Source of the DNA: Gavia stellata | Taxonomy: Eukaryota; Chordata; Aves; Gaviiformes; Gaviidae | Assembly (NCBI RefSeq): GCF_030936135.1 | Contig: NC_082618.1 | Coordinates: 9,025,034-9,089,033 of the forward strand | Length of the DNA stretch: 64,000 nucleotides | Reading direction: 5' to 3' | Shown: positions 11,681-21,340 of the stretch, one piece after another | How the letters are laid out: each line of letters opens with the position of its first letter | How positions within the stretch are numbered: position 1 is the stretch's first letter | Notes under the pieces: generated by a model | Database searches by the model: none | Told to the model about the DNA's origin: nothing | Seen by the model: only the letters and a program-made list of their open reading frames with translations | Program-made: the position numbers and the translations under genes

Positions 11681-11731
11681 CCACCGTCACCACCGCGCGA
11701 CGGGCGCGCCACGCGACGTCATCGCTCCGCC
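11678..11731. promoter_or_regulatory. 54-bp bidirectional promoter of MRM3 and GLOD4
   Basis: Only 54 bases separate the MRM3 ATG (CAT at 11675-11677) from the GLOD4 ATG at 11732. There is no TATA box. A CRE-like site, GACGTCAT at 11715-11722, sits next to the GLOD4 start, and the MRM3 start overlaps a YY1 motif. Both 5' UTRs must lie in this gap or overlap each other. Confidence 0.7.
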
Positions 11732-14700
11732 ATGGCGGCTCGGCGCGCGCTGCACTTCGTCTTCAAAGTGGGCGACCGCGGCCGGAGCGCGCGCTTCTAC
11801 CGCGAGCTGCTGGGCATGAGCGTGAGTGGGGGGCGGCGGGGCTGTCGTCGCCCACCTCAGCCGCGGAGGCCCCGGGGCTCCCCCGGCGCGGCGCTTTCCG
11901 CCCTCCGTGCCCGCTGGGCCGCTCCCCCGGCCCTCACCTCCCCTCCCCTCACCTCCCCCGGCCCTCGGCCCACACCCCCCCCGGCCCACCACCCCCCCCC
12001 GGCCCTCGCCCCCCGCCCCGGGGCCGCCCGCGCCGCGTTAAGCCTGGCCGGGAGCGGGGAGGTGACAGGGGAGGGCGTCCTCTCCGCGCTGACCTCCTTC
12101 TCGCCTAATCCCTAAGGTGCTGAGGCACGAGGAGTTCGAGGAGGGCTGCAAAGCCAGCTGCAACGGGTGAGTGCGGCCTGTGGGCCCGCCCCAGGCCTTT
12201 GCTTCCCACTAAACACCCGCCGGGCGCGGCCAGCCGTGTATTGTTATTTTGTAGGTAAAATAGGGGTGGTTTTGTTTTGTTTGAAGTCTTTCCCTTGGAA
12301 CCACCGGCTCGCCTTCTTGTGTAGGTACGGCGTTTACACTGAAACGCAAGTATTGCTGCATTACACCTCTAGACTGATACTGAACTTCGTAAAATTACTT
12401 ATAAACGCCCCTGGACTTACGTTCAGTTACATTGGGTTTTTTACAGGCACAGGGCTATCTAGCCTCTTGAGTTAAAAATCCCTCTTGGTAGCCCAAAAGG
12501 CGCTTTCGAATGAAAGAAATCTTACAATCTGGCGCCTAGCCGCTTACTTTTTCTACTTCTCAATAAGAAAGCGCTCCTATAATTGCAGCTAATCAGCAGG
12601 TTGTGCACTTAAAACATGGGCTGTTAAGAAGGAGGTAGAATTGGTTTTGTCGCGTGGTCATGAATGACAGCTCAAGGTCAGAACTGTTGACGGGGGGATG
12701 CCTGGCTGCTGTGTGCTGAGCTGCAATGAGAATTCTTCATGGGGGTCAGCTCCTGCTTGGTGGGAGGTTGCTGGATTACCTGTGCCATTTGTTTACTCTA
12801 GAAAGACAATTCTTTCTTGAAAGACTAATACTTGAGTTCTTGATGTTTATTTCTTATACTCATAACAATTAAATATGGATGTTCCAGCCCTTATGATGGA
12901 AAATGGAGCAAAACAATGGTGGGCTATGGGCCAGAAGACAATCACTTTGTTGCAGAATTGACTTACAATTACGGTATTGGAGAATATCGCCTGGGCAATG
13001 ACTTTCTGGTAAGTACCAGACTTAGCAGCAAAATCTTTCTTCTTAAGATAAGCTTTTTTATTTTTATGGTTAAGAGTCTCTTCAGCATATGGGTTGTACC
13101 AGTTGCTTTTTTATGCTCCTTGGTCCCTTAAACACTTCTTATTCTTGCTGTTGTAGTTGTCTCCAAGTTGGAAGAGCAGAAACTAGAGCAGCTTTGTGCT
13201 CACTTAAGATCCAGGAAACACTTCCTTGAGCACCTTCCAACTCAGTTGCCGTGTGGGTAGGAGAGCTGGTATTTGCTGGCAGATCTAACATGGAATGATT
13301 AGCTAAGAAGGATCTTGCTGTAGGAAAGCACTCATTTATTTGTTATTACTTATGTCTTTGTTATTTACTAGCTGACAGCCAATGAAGTTTTCGTGTCTCT
13401 TCTATGAGCACATGTAATGTGTCTGCTTGTTGTTTCCCCGAGCTAATATTCTTCCCCCAGTTTGCGGGGTGTCAGGGAGCAGCTGCGTAGATGTCTGTCT
13501 AACCTGGTAGAACAGTTAGGAACTCGGTTTTCTGCTTCTGTACGATGCATTGAATCAGAGTTTTAAATTCCTTTTGCTTCTCATTTCCCTTTGGTGTGAA
13601 AGAAGGGTAGATTAATCTGGATTTGGATTGATTTGGATTAATTCCAAATACATGCGGGATGCGCAGTAAGGTTAAGCTTATTTTATAGGAGCAAGATACC
13701 CGGCCCTCAGGAGATCGTATTGTCTGTCTGTTATAAAAAGTAATCTCGTTTGTTTCTGGTCATTTGTAGAGGCAGACTGTCGAAAGGTAGGACTTGCCCA
13801 CCATCCACCCTGTGAATTTTGTGTGTGTCTGGTCTGTTCTCACTAGGGCATAACACTTGTGTCCAGCCAGGCTGTGAGGAATGCTAAGAAGATGGGGTGG
13901 CCCCTCAAAGAAGTGACAACGGGTATTTTTGAAGCTGAAGCCCCAGGGGGATACAAATTCTACTTGGAAGACAAGGAACAACTCAAGCAAGGTGAAACTT
14001 ACACACTCGCTCTTACTGGTGTTCAAAACAAATTTACTGGTGGGATATTAGAATGGGCTATGTGTTTGTCTTGATGGCATTTTATGAAACAGAGCATGTT
14101 TTTGTTATTTGTTACTTCTCAAGAATGTAAAACTGTGCATTTAAAACTGCAATATATTTGTTAACTAATTTCGAATTATTGCAATCTTCAAGATCCTGTG
14201 CTGAAGGTAACCTTGGGTGTCTCCGATCTGCAGAAGTCTGTTAACTACTGGTCTGATTTGCTCGGGATGAAAATATATGAGAAGGATGAGGAAAAACAAA
14301 GGGCTTTGCTAGGCTATGCGGATAACCAGGTCAGTCCTTAGAAAACTTTCCAGTTCTGATCTTTGGGTTGCATCTCATCATAGAAACCTGTTCGTGAGAA
14401 CGAAATCTTAAAGGGAAAAGCAGCTCTTAATTAAAGCAACTGTGCACTTAATTCTGTGCATTTAAATTAAAGCTTGCATACACTTAACTGTATTTTTTAA
14501 AAATAAAGCTGTGGTTTGCTCTGGCAATTCTAGCTTGTTGGGAAATATATGTATGGGTGATTTTGAAATCATCCGCATCAGTGAAAAGCTGGAGCGAAGG
14601 TAGCACTGAGAACAGTGTCCTTGCAAGTCAGGCTTTCTTTTTTACCTCTTTCAGTGTAAGTTGGAGTTGAAGACTGTTGGAGGAGCAGTGGATCACGGGA

Positions 14701-15929
14701 CAGCGTTTGGGCGGATTGCCTTCTCCTGTGCAAAGGAAGAGGTAACGATCACGTTTCCCTTACCCCTTTCATTAACCTCCCATGAGTCAGCTCTGGGTAA
14801 TTTCTAGTATTACCAAAATATCTCAGATGTCAACAAAATAATACTGAGCAGATACTTCGTTTTTATTTCTCACAGTGGGAATGTAATGGAGTTGTGGATA
14901 ATGGGGAACTGTGAATGAGAACAACCCGAATGCATCTGATCTTCATCTGACTGGGGTTGATTTTTCTTTATTTCCTTTTAAGTTGCCAAACATTGAAGCA
15001 CTGATGAAAAAGGAGAATCAGAAAATTTTAACACCTCTGGTTAGCTTGGACACACCTGGCAAAGCCACAGTGCAAGTGATTATTTTGGCTGATCCTGTGA
15101 GTAATATTGGAAATAGTGATTAAATTTAATTTAAATTTCTCTCTGTCTTTTATCTAACTTACCTGCTCTTAAATTTGGTTTAGGATGGCCATGAAATCTG
15201 TTTTGTGGGAGATGAAGCATTTAGAGATCTGTCCAAGGTGGACCCTAACGGTGACAAGTTGTTAGATGATGTAAGTCATGCTGTCTGCACGTTGTTTTTT
15301 CCTTCTGATTATAGATACCTGTAGAATCTAATTTTTGTTCCATGTGGAGTTTTTCTGAGAAGCAAATTGTACAGCCTTGCTAAGGAAAACAAATCAGTTC
15401 CTAAAGTTCACTTGGTGTCCTGGCTAGAGTTTTCCAGCCTCGCTCTTGGGGCAGCCGGGTGGTGGTGTGTCTTGTTGGACACGTCAACAACGCTTTGGTG
15501 CGAGTTGCTACAGAAAATTATTTTTGAGCTGCAGTAATGTCAGCGCAGCTGGACATCCTCCTGAGGCAGAGGGGCTCTGGTACAAGCGTGAGCTATGTGG
15601 GAAGGCCGTGTTTAAACCATCCTGTTTTGCTCTTGTATTACGAGATCATCTATTTATTTCCTGCAGCAGAGAACGCTTGGTTTTCAGTGTCTGTTTTCCT
15701 TACTAGTATGTAAAAATATTACCCCTTAGAATAGCTTTCCTCCAAATTAGAAAGTGTCCTTGGGATCAATCCGGACTTGTGGGAGAGGCTGGTGAGCGCG
15801 AGCAGCCGGGCGTCTGGCAACTCAGCTGCTGTTCTGAACACGTTAACGCTTTTCTTTGTGCAGGCCATGGCGGCGGACAACAGTGACAAATGGTTTGCTG
15901 CGCAAAAAATGAAGAAGGCTTCTGCTTAG
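11732..15929 (+). CDS. GLOD4: Glyoxalase domain-containing protein 4
   Basis: Nine exons: 11732-11821, 12117-12166, 12888-13008, 13847-13991, 14193-14329, 14655-14741, 14983-15096, 15184-15270 and 15864-15929. They sum to 298 residues, equal to the common human isoform. The start [16 protein letters not shown] has a strong Kozak context (GCCATGG). Two vicinal-oxygen-chelate (glyoxalase-fold) domains can be read. The first runs from FVFKVG through [20 protein letters not shown] and [12 protein letters not shown]. The second runs from [20 protein letters not shown] through [22 protein letters not shown] to [13 protein letters not shown]. The family shares the glyoxalase I fold, but a lactoylglutathione lyase activity is not well established; the human protein is reported in mitochondria. 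It is transcribed away from MRM3 and followed in tandem by GEMIN4. Confidence 0.96.
11925..12030. repeat. C-rich low-complexity tract in GLOD4 intron 1
   Basis: Runs of C broken by short CTCACCTCC and CCGGCCCACC motifs. This is a polypyrimidine-rich stretch within the CpG island. Its complement has many G-runs and could form G-quadruplexes. No older element is recognisable. Confidence 0.65.
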
Positions 15930-17196
15930 CTGGAGAAAAGGCCTGGACTGCTCATTCATGCCTTGGTTTTCGTCAGAAAAATGCCAATCCTATGTAACGT
16001 GTTGCATTACCCCTTCCAGTAAGAGGGCATAGTAATGTCCCGTGCTGGTGGATTTGTTTGATTTAAGCTTGTGTCTCTTACTTCTGCTCTCTCCTTTCAA
16101 GCAAATAGCATGTTCTCCTTCAAAAAAATTAGGCTGTTCGGTAAGGAGCAGGTTGAGCACGTGGCTTCAAAACCAGGGGCCATCAGTTAAGAGGAAAACC
16201 TCACATTTCTGTGGTGGTGTTATACTTGAAAAAGAGCTTGCTAGATTCGTTACGATATCTGATTTTCTAACTAAGTGGCTTTAGCCAGCCTGGATTTGCA
16301 GATTAGAGAAAAGGTTTTCAGGTTGCTGTGTCCTTGAGTATCGTGAGTACCCCGCTTCCGTGATGAAGTGTCAGACTGAAGGGAAGGGCTGTGTACGGAG
16401 AACTCAAGCAGTTCAGCTGTCGTAGTGACTGCCTGTTTATTGGGAACAGAGAAATTAATCTTGCTAAAGTATGTGAATATTCTAGTCTGAAACAAACCCT
16501 GTTTTCATTCCAAGATGTTTCCCCAGCTTTCGAGGTGAAATCTTCACTTGAGAAGCCCGTGATGCGTTTCTCACTGGGGTCACGTTATTGATGTGGTGGT
16601 TTCTGCCCCTTACCAAGCTCCTGCTTGGTAAGCTTACCCATCTCCTTATGGCAGCTCATGGAGCCTTCCACATTCCAGGCGGGAGCAGGGCCTGTGCTTC
16701 AGGACGTGGAGCAGCGCTGCGCTGTCTGCTGAGGTGCCGGAAGGCAACTTGCTATAAGTATATCGTGGTTCTGCAATTAGCTTTTGATGAGAAATTGCCT
16801 TTAGAAGTAACAGTTCAGGGTTTATTCCAGTAGCAAAAGCAGAGCGACTTCATTCCAACAGAATAAGGGCTGGGAATACAGGGAGTAGTTACCAGCATTG
16901 TCCACGTCAGGCACACTGCCTGGTTTGTAATCTTTCTTGGTTAAGGTTTTCATCAAGTTTCACGGAGAAAAGCAGGCAAAATCAGCAGCGTTAGCTGTCA
17001 CCGAGGCACATCGGCGCTTGTAGTGAATATTCTGAGTTTAAAAAGGAAAAATTCCTCGCTGTGATGTTGTTGCTTGAGCTTTTTGATGCAAGTTCAGTGG
17101 CGATTTTTGAATCGTGTACCGGTTGAGTTAAAAATGTCACGCGTACACCGCACCCCTGAAACTGGCGCTGCCGCTTGCCGGTGTGGCCTTTAAACG

Positions 17197-17202
17197 AATA
17201 AA
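17197..17202 (+). terminator. GLOD4: Possible GLOD4 polyadenylation signal
   Basis: AATAAA within AAACGAATAAAAGC, the first canonical signal downstream of the GLOD4 stop codon. A second AATAAA at about 17308 falls inside the GEMIN4 promoter zone. Which one is used, if either, cannot be told from sequence. Confidence 0.35.
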
Positions 17203-17358
17203 AGCAATTGGGGAGGACGGTTTGAGAGCGTGTCTTCCGCATGCCCGGCACGGCGCCGCGCCGAAGTTCCTCTCCCTTTTAACTGGGCTCCCGGTTTTCG
17301 TGCGCGCAAATAAATCCCGGGAAGGGCCGGGAGCGGCGGGCAGGCGGCGCCACCGCCG

Positions 17359-17379
17359 GGCCGCCAGGGGGCGCTGCGG
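17359..17379 (+). promoter_or_regulatory. CTCF-type binding motif upstream of GEMIN4
   Basis: GGCCGCCAGGGGGCGCTGCGG matches the core vertebrate CTCF consensus (CCASNAGGGGGCGCT) almost perfectly. It lies about 65-85 bases before the GEMIN4 ATG. It is followed by a GC box, GGGGCGGGG, at about 17382-17390. The position between tandem genes fits an insulator or promoter-loop anchor; occupancy is inferred. Confidence 0.65.
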
Positions 17380-17444
17380 GCGGGGCGGGGCTTGCCCGCG
17401 CTGATGTCAGAGCGCGCCACGCGCGGGTCGGCCACGCCGCCGCC

Positions 17445-20400
17445 ATGGAGCCCGGTGGGTGCGGGAGCGGGAGCGGGTGGGGGGAGCGGGGCCGGGGTTC
17501 GGGGCGGGGAGGGCGGGCGGGGCCGGGCCCGGGTAACGGTGTCTCCGCGCAGGGCCGTGGGGCGTGTGCGAGGAGACGGCCATCCTGCACGGCGGGTTCC
17601 TGCTGGCCGCCCGGCTGACCCAGCCGCGGCCGCTGCGGGAGCTGCGCAAAGCCGACTGGCCACGCGTGGGGCCCCCCATCACCGACGCCCTGGGGGAGAT
17701 CGGGGCTCGCTGCCCGTCGCCGCTGCAGCACAGCCGCTGGAAGAAGGAGGCTGTGGCCATCGTCTGGGCTAAACTCCTGCTGCCGGGCCCGCCGGCCGCC
17801 TCGCTGGACCAGGAATGGAAGGAGGACAGCTTCTTCTCCGTGGGCAGGATGATCCCCGACGTTAACCACACCATCCTCTTCGAGCTGGTCAAGGCCCTCG
17901 GTGCGCCTCGGCTCTTCGTGCAGCTGCTGCTGGCGCTGCCCCAGGACGTGTGCCGGAGCGAGCTGGAGCGCTTGGTGGAGTACATCGCCAGTGAGACGTC
18001 CCCGTCGGACATCAGGTTCTTCTTGGACGTGTGGTGGGAGGTGATGAAACACAAGGAGGGGCAGGAAGACGCAACAGTCTCTATGTTCAGCGCTCTCGTA
18101 CGTCAGCATGGGAGTGAGTCCTCTCTGGACGATGGTCTCCAGCCCCCGAAGAGGTTCAAGGGTGACCCTGGCTCACGGAGTGACCCTCCTGCTGCCACCA
18201 GCCTGCTCGTGGTCCTGATCGAGGGGCTGAAGCAAACCTACAGGAGCATCGCCCTGCCGCGCATGAGGTGCTATGCTTTGGCCAACCTGCTGGAGCTGCT
18301 GACCGTGTGCACCGAGCTGGAGCCAGAGGGCAGCCCCCTCCCTGTCGCCGAGTACCTGGACAAGGTCAGCTCTGTGGTCAGCCTCTGGACCAGCGACGCT
18401 GAAAGCCAGTTCCACCACAGGGGGCTGGGCGAGAAGGTGAAGGAAGCAGAGAGAAGCATGAGCCTCTTGTCCACGGCCAAGCTCTCTCGTGAGGAGCTCT
18501 TTTTTGGCTTGGACTTTCTCTGCAGCTTGTTGCATGCCTGGGGAGAGGAGCTGCAGGGCACCCTGAACAGCTCTGAGGAGCTCTGTTTTGAGAGCTACCG
18601 GCTCCTGGACATTCTTACCACCTTTGGGAAGAACCTGGTTTGCTTCTCGGAGACTAGAGACCTGGGTGAGGACGAGGCACGTGTAGCGTTAGAGCTGACG
18701 CAGATCACCAAGGACTTTCTCCAGGAGATCAGTGCCAGCCTGAAGATCAAGGATTTGGACACCAGCCTTGTGTCTTCAGTTGCCATGATAATCATTGAGC
18801 AAAAGTGGGACCGGCACGTGGAGATGTGCTCCGTTTTTGCATCTGAAAAAACCTGGGCCTTTTCGAAGGACTGGGTTGACTGCCTTGTGAAAAACAAAGC
18901 TCTCTTCCAGAAACCAGAGCTAGTTTTGAAATTGCTGGAAACGCTGGTGAACTTTGCCACGTTCCACCAAGACAAGGAGGCCCAAGAGCTGCAGATGCGA
19001 GTGACCAAAGCCATCGTGGAGTGTTACACTGAGCTTTTGTTAACCGACAAAAACAAAGTGATCTCCGGTGTTCTGGCATCCTGGGGCGGATCAGGTCTGT
19101 CCCTGAACTTGCAGGTTGTCATGGAGGGGTTCCAGGAGGATCTGAATGTGACTTTCAACCAAATCACAAAGAGCGTGTCTGATGAAGGCCTGACAAGGGC
19201 TGTGGCTTCTGTGGCCAGGCTCACGCTGCTGTACCCCGAGGCCACAGTGAAGCGGGTTTGTAATCTTGCTGTAGTCAACCTAGGAGTACACCACTTCCTT
19301 GCGCAAATCCTCTGCTCCTTCCCAGCGCTGAGCTTCCTGGAGACCCACGATGATCCGGGCAGGCCACGCAGCCTGGTGGTGAGGTGTCTGGAGGAGGCAG
19401 TATGGGGGAGGCTTTCCACTGCGAGGGAAGAGGAGCAGTTCCTCGAGTTCCTGGCCTTTCTCATGCAGCCAAGCTCAGCCGCCCCGCTGGTGTCACCCGC
19501 AGAGGTGACCAAAGCCTTTGTCCTTCCCTATTTGAAATCAGACTCTGCTCAAATTGAGCTGAGCCTGCAGATCCTCAGTAAGGCTTTGGGGATACCATCC
19601 TGTTCAGAAGAGCACTGGATCAAGTCCTGCCACCCATTCCCGCTTCTCGTCAGCCTCTGCAAGCTTCTGGATGGTTACACAAAGTACTGGCATCAGCCCA
19701 GGGACCAGCTCTTCCCTTCGCTGGAGACCAAAGACCTGGTACTGAACATCCTCTGCCAGCTCTGTGAGGTGGTACGACCAGAAACCGCCCCCTCCCCTGA
19801 GCTGTGGGTCCAGTCGCTGGCTTGGCTTCACAGGAAGGTGGTGTCACTGGACTGGACCATCGGCCTCCGGCTGAAGAAGCTTTATGGAGACCACTTCAAG
19901 AACGAGGTTCCGGCAACGCTGTTTGAGATCTGCACGCTTCCGGAGGACGAGTGGACATCCCAGCCTTTGCCAGCTTATGGACCAGGCAGTGGGCTCCTGG
20001 CATGGATGGAGTGCTGCTGTGTGTCCACAGCGCTCAGGGAGACAATGCTGACGCTCCTCACGGTTAACGTGGACAACCCTGAAGAAGTGAATCTTTTCAG
20101 CAAAGGGTTCCTGGTGGCCCTCATTCAGGTCCTCCCTTGGTGCAGCCACAGCGAATGGAAGAGGCTCATGCACGTGGTTGAAAACCTGCTGCAGAGGCAA
20201 GTCCTGCACGTGCCATACACGCTGGAGTATGTGCAATACATGCCCTTGCTCAACCTCCGGCCGTTTGCCTGCTACCTCCAGTTCTCCGTGCTCTTCCTGC
20301 GGGGCTTCCAGCTCCTCTGCAGCTCCAGCTGTTCCACCTGGCTGCCGGCAGAGGCTTGGCTCCACGTGGTCCAGCTGTACTGCGGCAGCCTGACGGACCT

Positions 20401-20755
20401 GCTGGGCTCCGTCAAGAGCGCCGCGGGACCCCCTTCGCACCCCACCGAGGACAGGACCTCCGCGCAGGAGGTGTCCTTCATCTGCATCCAGATGTTCTGC
20501 CACCTGCTGCACGTCGCTGCCATGCTGCCGGACAAGGGCTGCAGCGAGCCGCTGGTGGTGGTGGCGTTGGAGATCCTCTCGCAGTACGAGACGTTCAGCA
20601 GCGCCGATACGTCTCCCAGCAACGCGCTGCGGAGAGCCAACGAGAGGCACTTCCTGGAGTCCATCACGGACAATGTCAGTGACGAGGTGCTGCGCGGCAC
20701 CCTGCTGCAGAAGCTCAGCAAGCTGGGAGCCCACTCGGCCGGGGAGCTGGCTTGA
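17445..20755 (+). CDS. GEMIN4: Gem-associated protein 4 (SMN complex)
   Basis: Two coding exons: 17445-17454 (ATG GAG CCC G) and 17553-20755, giving 1070 residues, against 1058 in human. The start has a GCCGCCATGG Kozak context. The exon junction reconstitutes MEPGPWGVCEETAILHGGFL, aligned to human [20 protein letters not shown] with the same intron position. Other landmarks are NHTILFELVKALG, LDVWWEVMKHK, EGFQEDLNVTFNQITKS, VASVARLTLLYPEATVK, LLAWMECCCVS and LFSKGFLVALIQVLPWC. GEMIN4 is a leucine-rich, probably helical-repeat scaffold of the SMN complex. It is known to bind GEMIN3 (DDX20) and GEMIN8 and acts in cytoplasmic Sm-core assembly on snRNAs and in nuclear gems. No enzymatic motif is visible. 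The coding body is essentially intronless, as in mammals. Confidence 0.97.
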
Positions 20756-20832
20756 GAAGCTGGAGAAGGCGATGGAGGAGAGCACTGACCCTGCCTCAGG
20801 GGACCCCTTACATGGGAAGTCGTAAGATCTGT

Positions 20833-20838
20833 AATAAA
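20833..20838 (+). terminator. GEMIN4: GEMIN4 polyadenylation signal
   Basis: AATAAA 77 bases after the GEMIN4 TGA, followed by a T-rich tail (TGTTTTTCTCTTTTG). This predicts a 3' UTR of only about 100 bases. The next gene, TLCD3A, converges from the right. Confidence 0.8.
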
Positions 20839-20859
20839 CCCTGTCTGTTTTTCTCTTTT

Positions 20860-21320
20860 GAACTTATTTCACCCCTGCTGTATTTTCTTCCAGCCTGCCT
20901 AAGCAGTGAAGGGGCCCTGTAAAGATGGGTAGGAACAACCACTCCAATTTTCCAGCAGGAATAGCTGTGGGCACAGCTGTTCCTGAGCCGAGCTGCCTCT
21001 CCCATGGCTCCAGCCTTGCCTGCTGGCAGTCTGGATTTACAGAAAGGGCCCGGCAGCCTCCGGCGTCGGGGAAATCATTCCCCTGCGGCGCCCCTGCCGC
21101 TGGCCCTCTCCTAGTCCTGAGCGGATTGCTGGGTTTGCCGCATGCTGCCGGAGGCCGGGAAGCGAGTCGGGTGAGTTCAGGATGGGCAGGAACCTTTGAA
21201 AATACGTGTGTGTTTGTGTGTTGCTCCTGCCCGGAGGTGGGGGTGCAGCGGTAATCCCATGTGTTAACACCCCCCACCCAGAAATGAGCGGCACGTGGGA
21301 GAGACATCCAGTGGCGTGAC
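20860..21320. other. Short intergenic gap between convergent GEMIN4 and TLCD3A
   Basis: Roughly 0.46 kb between the two predicted 3' ends. It is unique GC-rich sequence with a short GT-rich run at about 21207-21222. I see no gene or element. Confidence 0.6.
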
Positions 21321-21334
21321 TCAGAAAGGACATC

Positions 21335-21340
21335 TTTATT
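21335..21340 (-). terminator. TLCD3A: TLCD3A distal polyadenylation signal
   Basis: TTTATT on the + strand reads AATAAA in the TLCD3A sense, about 1.85 kb past the stop codon. A second such hexamer lies at 21560-21565. Either could set the 3' end, so two 3' UTR lengths are possible. Confidence 0.5.

Larger units (their letters stand above)
11290..12080. promoter_or_regulatory. CpG island over the MRM3/GLOD4 divergent promoter
   Basis: Dense CG dinucleotides and very high GC content cover both first exons and the 54-bp gap between them, and extend into both first introns. CpG-rich divergent promoters of this kind are typical of vertebrate housekeeping genes. The edges are approximate. Confidence 0.75.
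15930..17444 (+). other. GLOD4 3' UTR and GLOD4-GEMIN4 spacer
   Basis: Non-coding 1.5 kb between the GLOD4 stop and the GEMIN4 start. The first canonical AATAAA on the + strand is at 17197-17202, only about 240 bases before the GEMIN4 ATG. Either GLOD4 has a ~1.3-kb 3' UTR or it uses a variant signal that I cannot place. In mammals a DBI-like gene or pseudogene (DBIL5) lies in this interval. I find no acyl-CoA-binding-protein reading frame here. Confidence 0.6.

Noticed and set aside
11237-12115. Two overlapping ~290-codon frames antisense to MRM3 exon 1 and through GLOD4 exon 1
   Set aside because: Same GC artefact. They cross known exons and splice sites and have no domain similarity.
15930-17444. 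A DBI-like (DBIL5) gene expected between GLOD4 and GEMIN4 from mammalian synteny
   Set aside because: No frame resembling an acyl-CoA-binding protein is visible in either strand.
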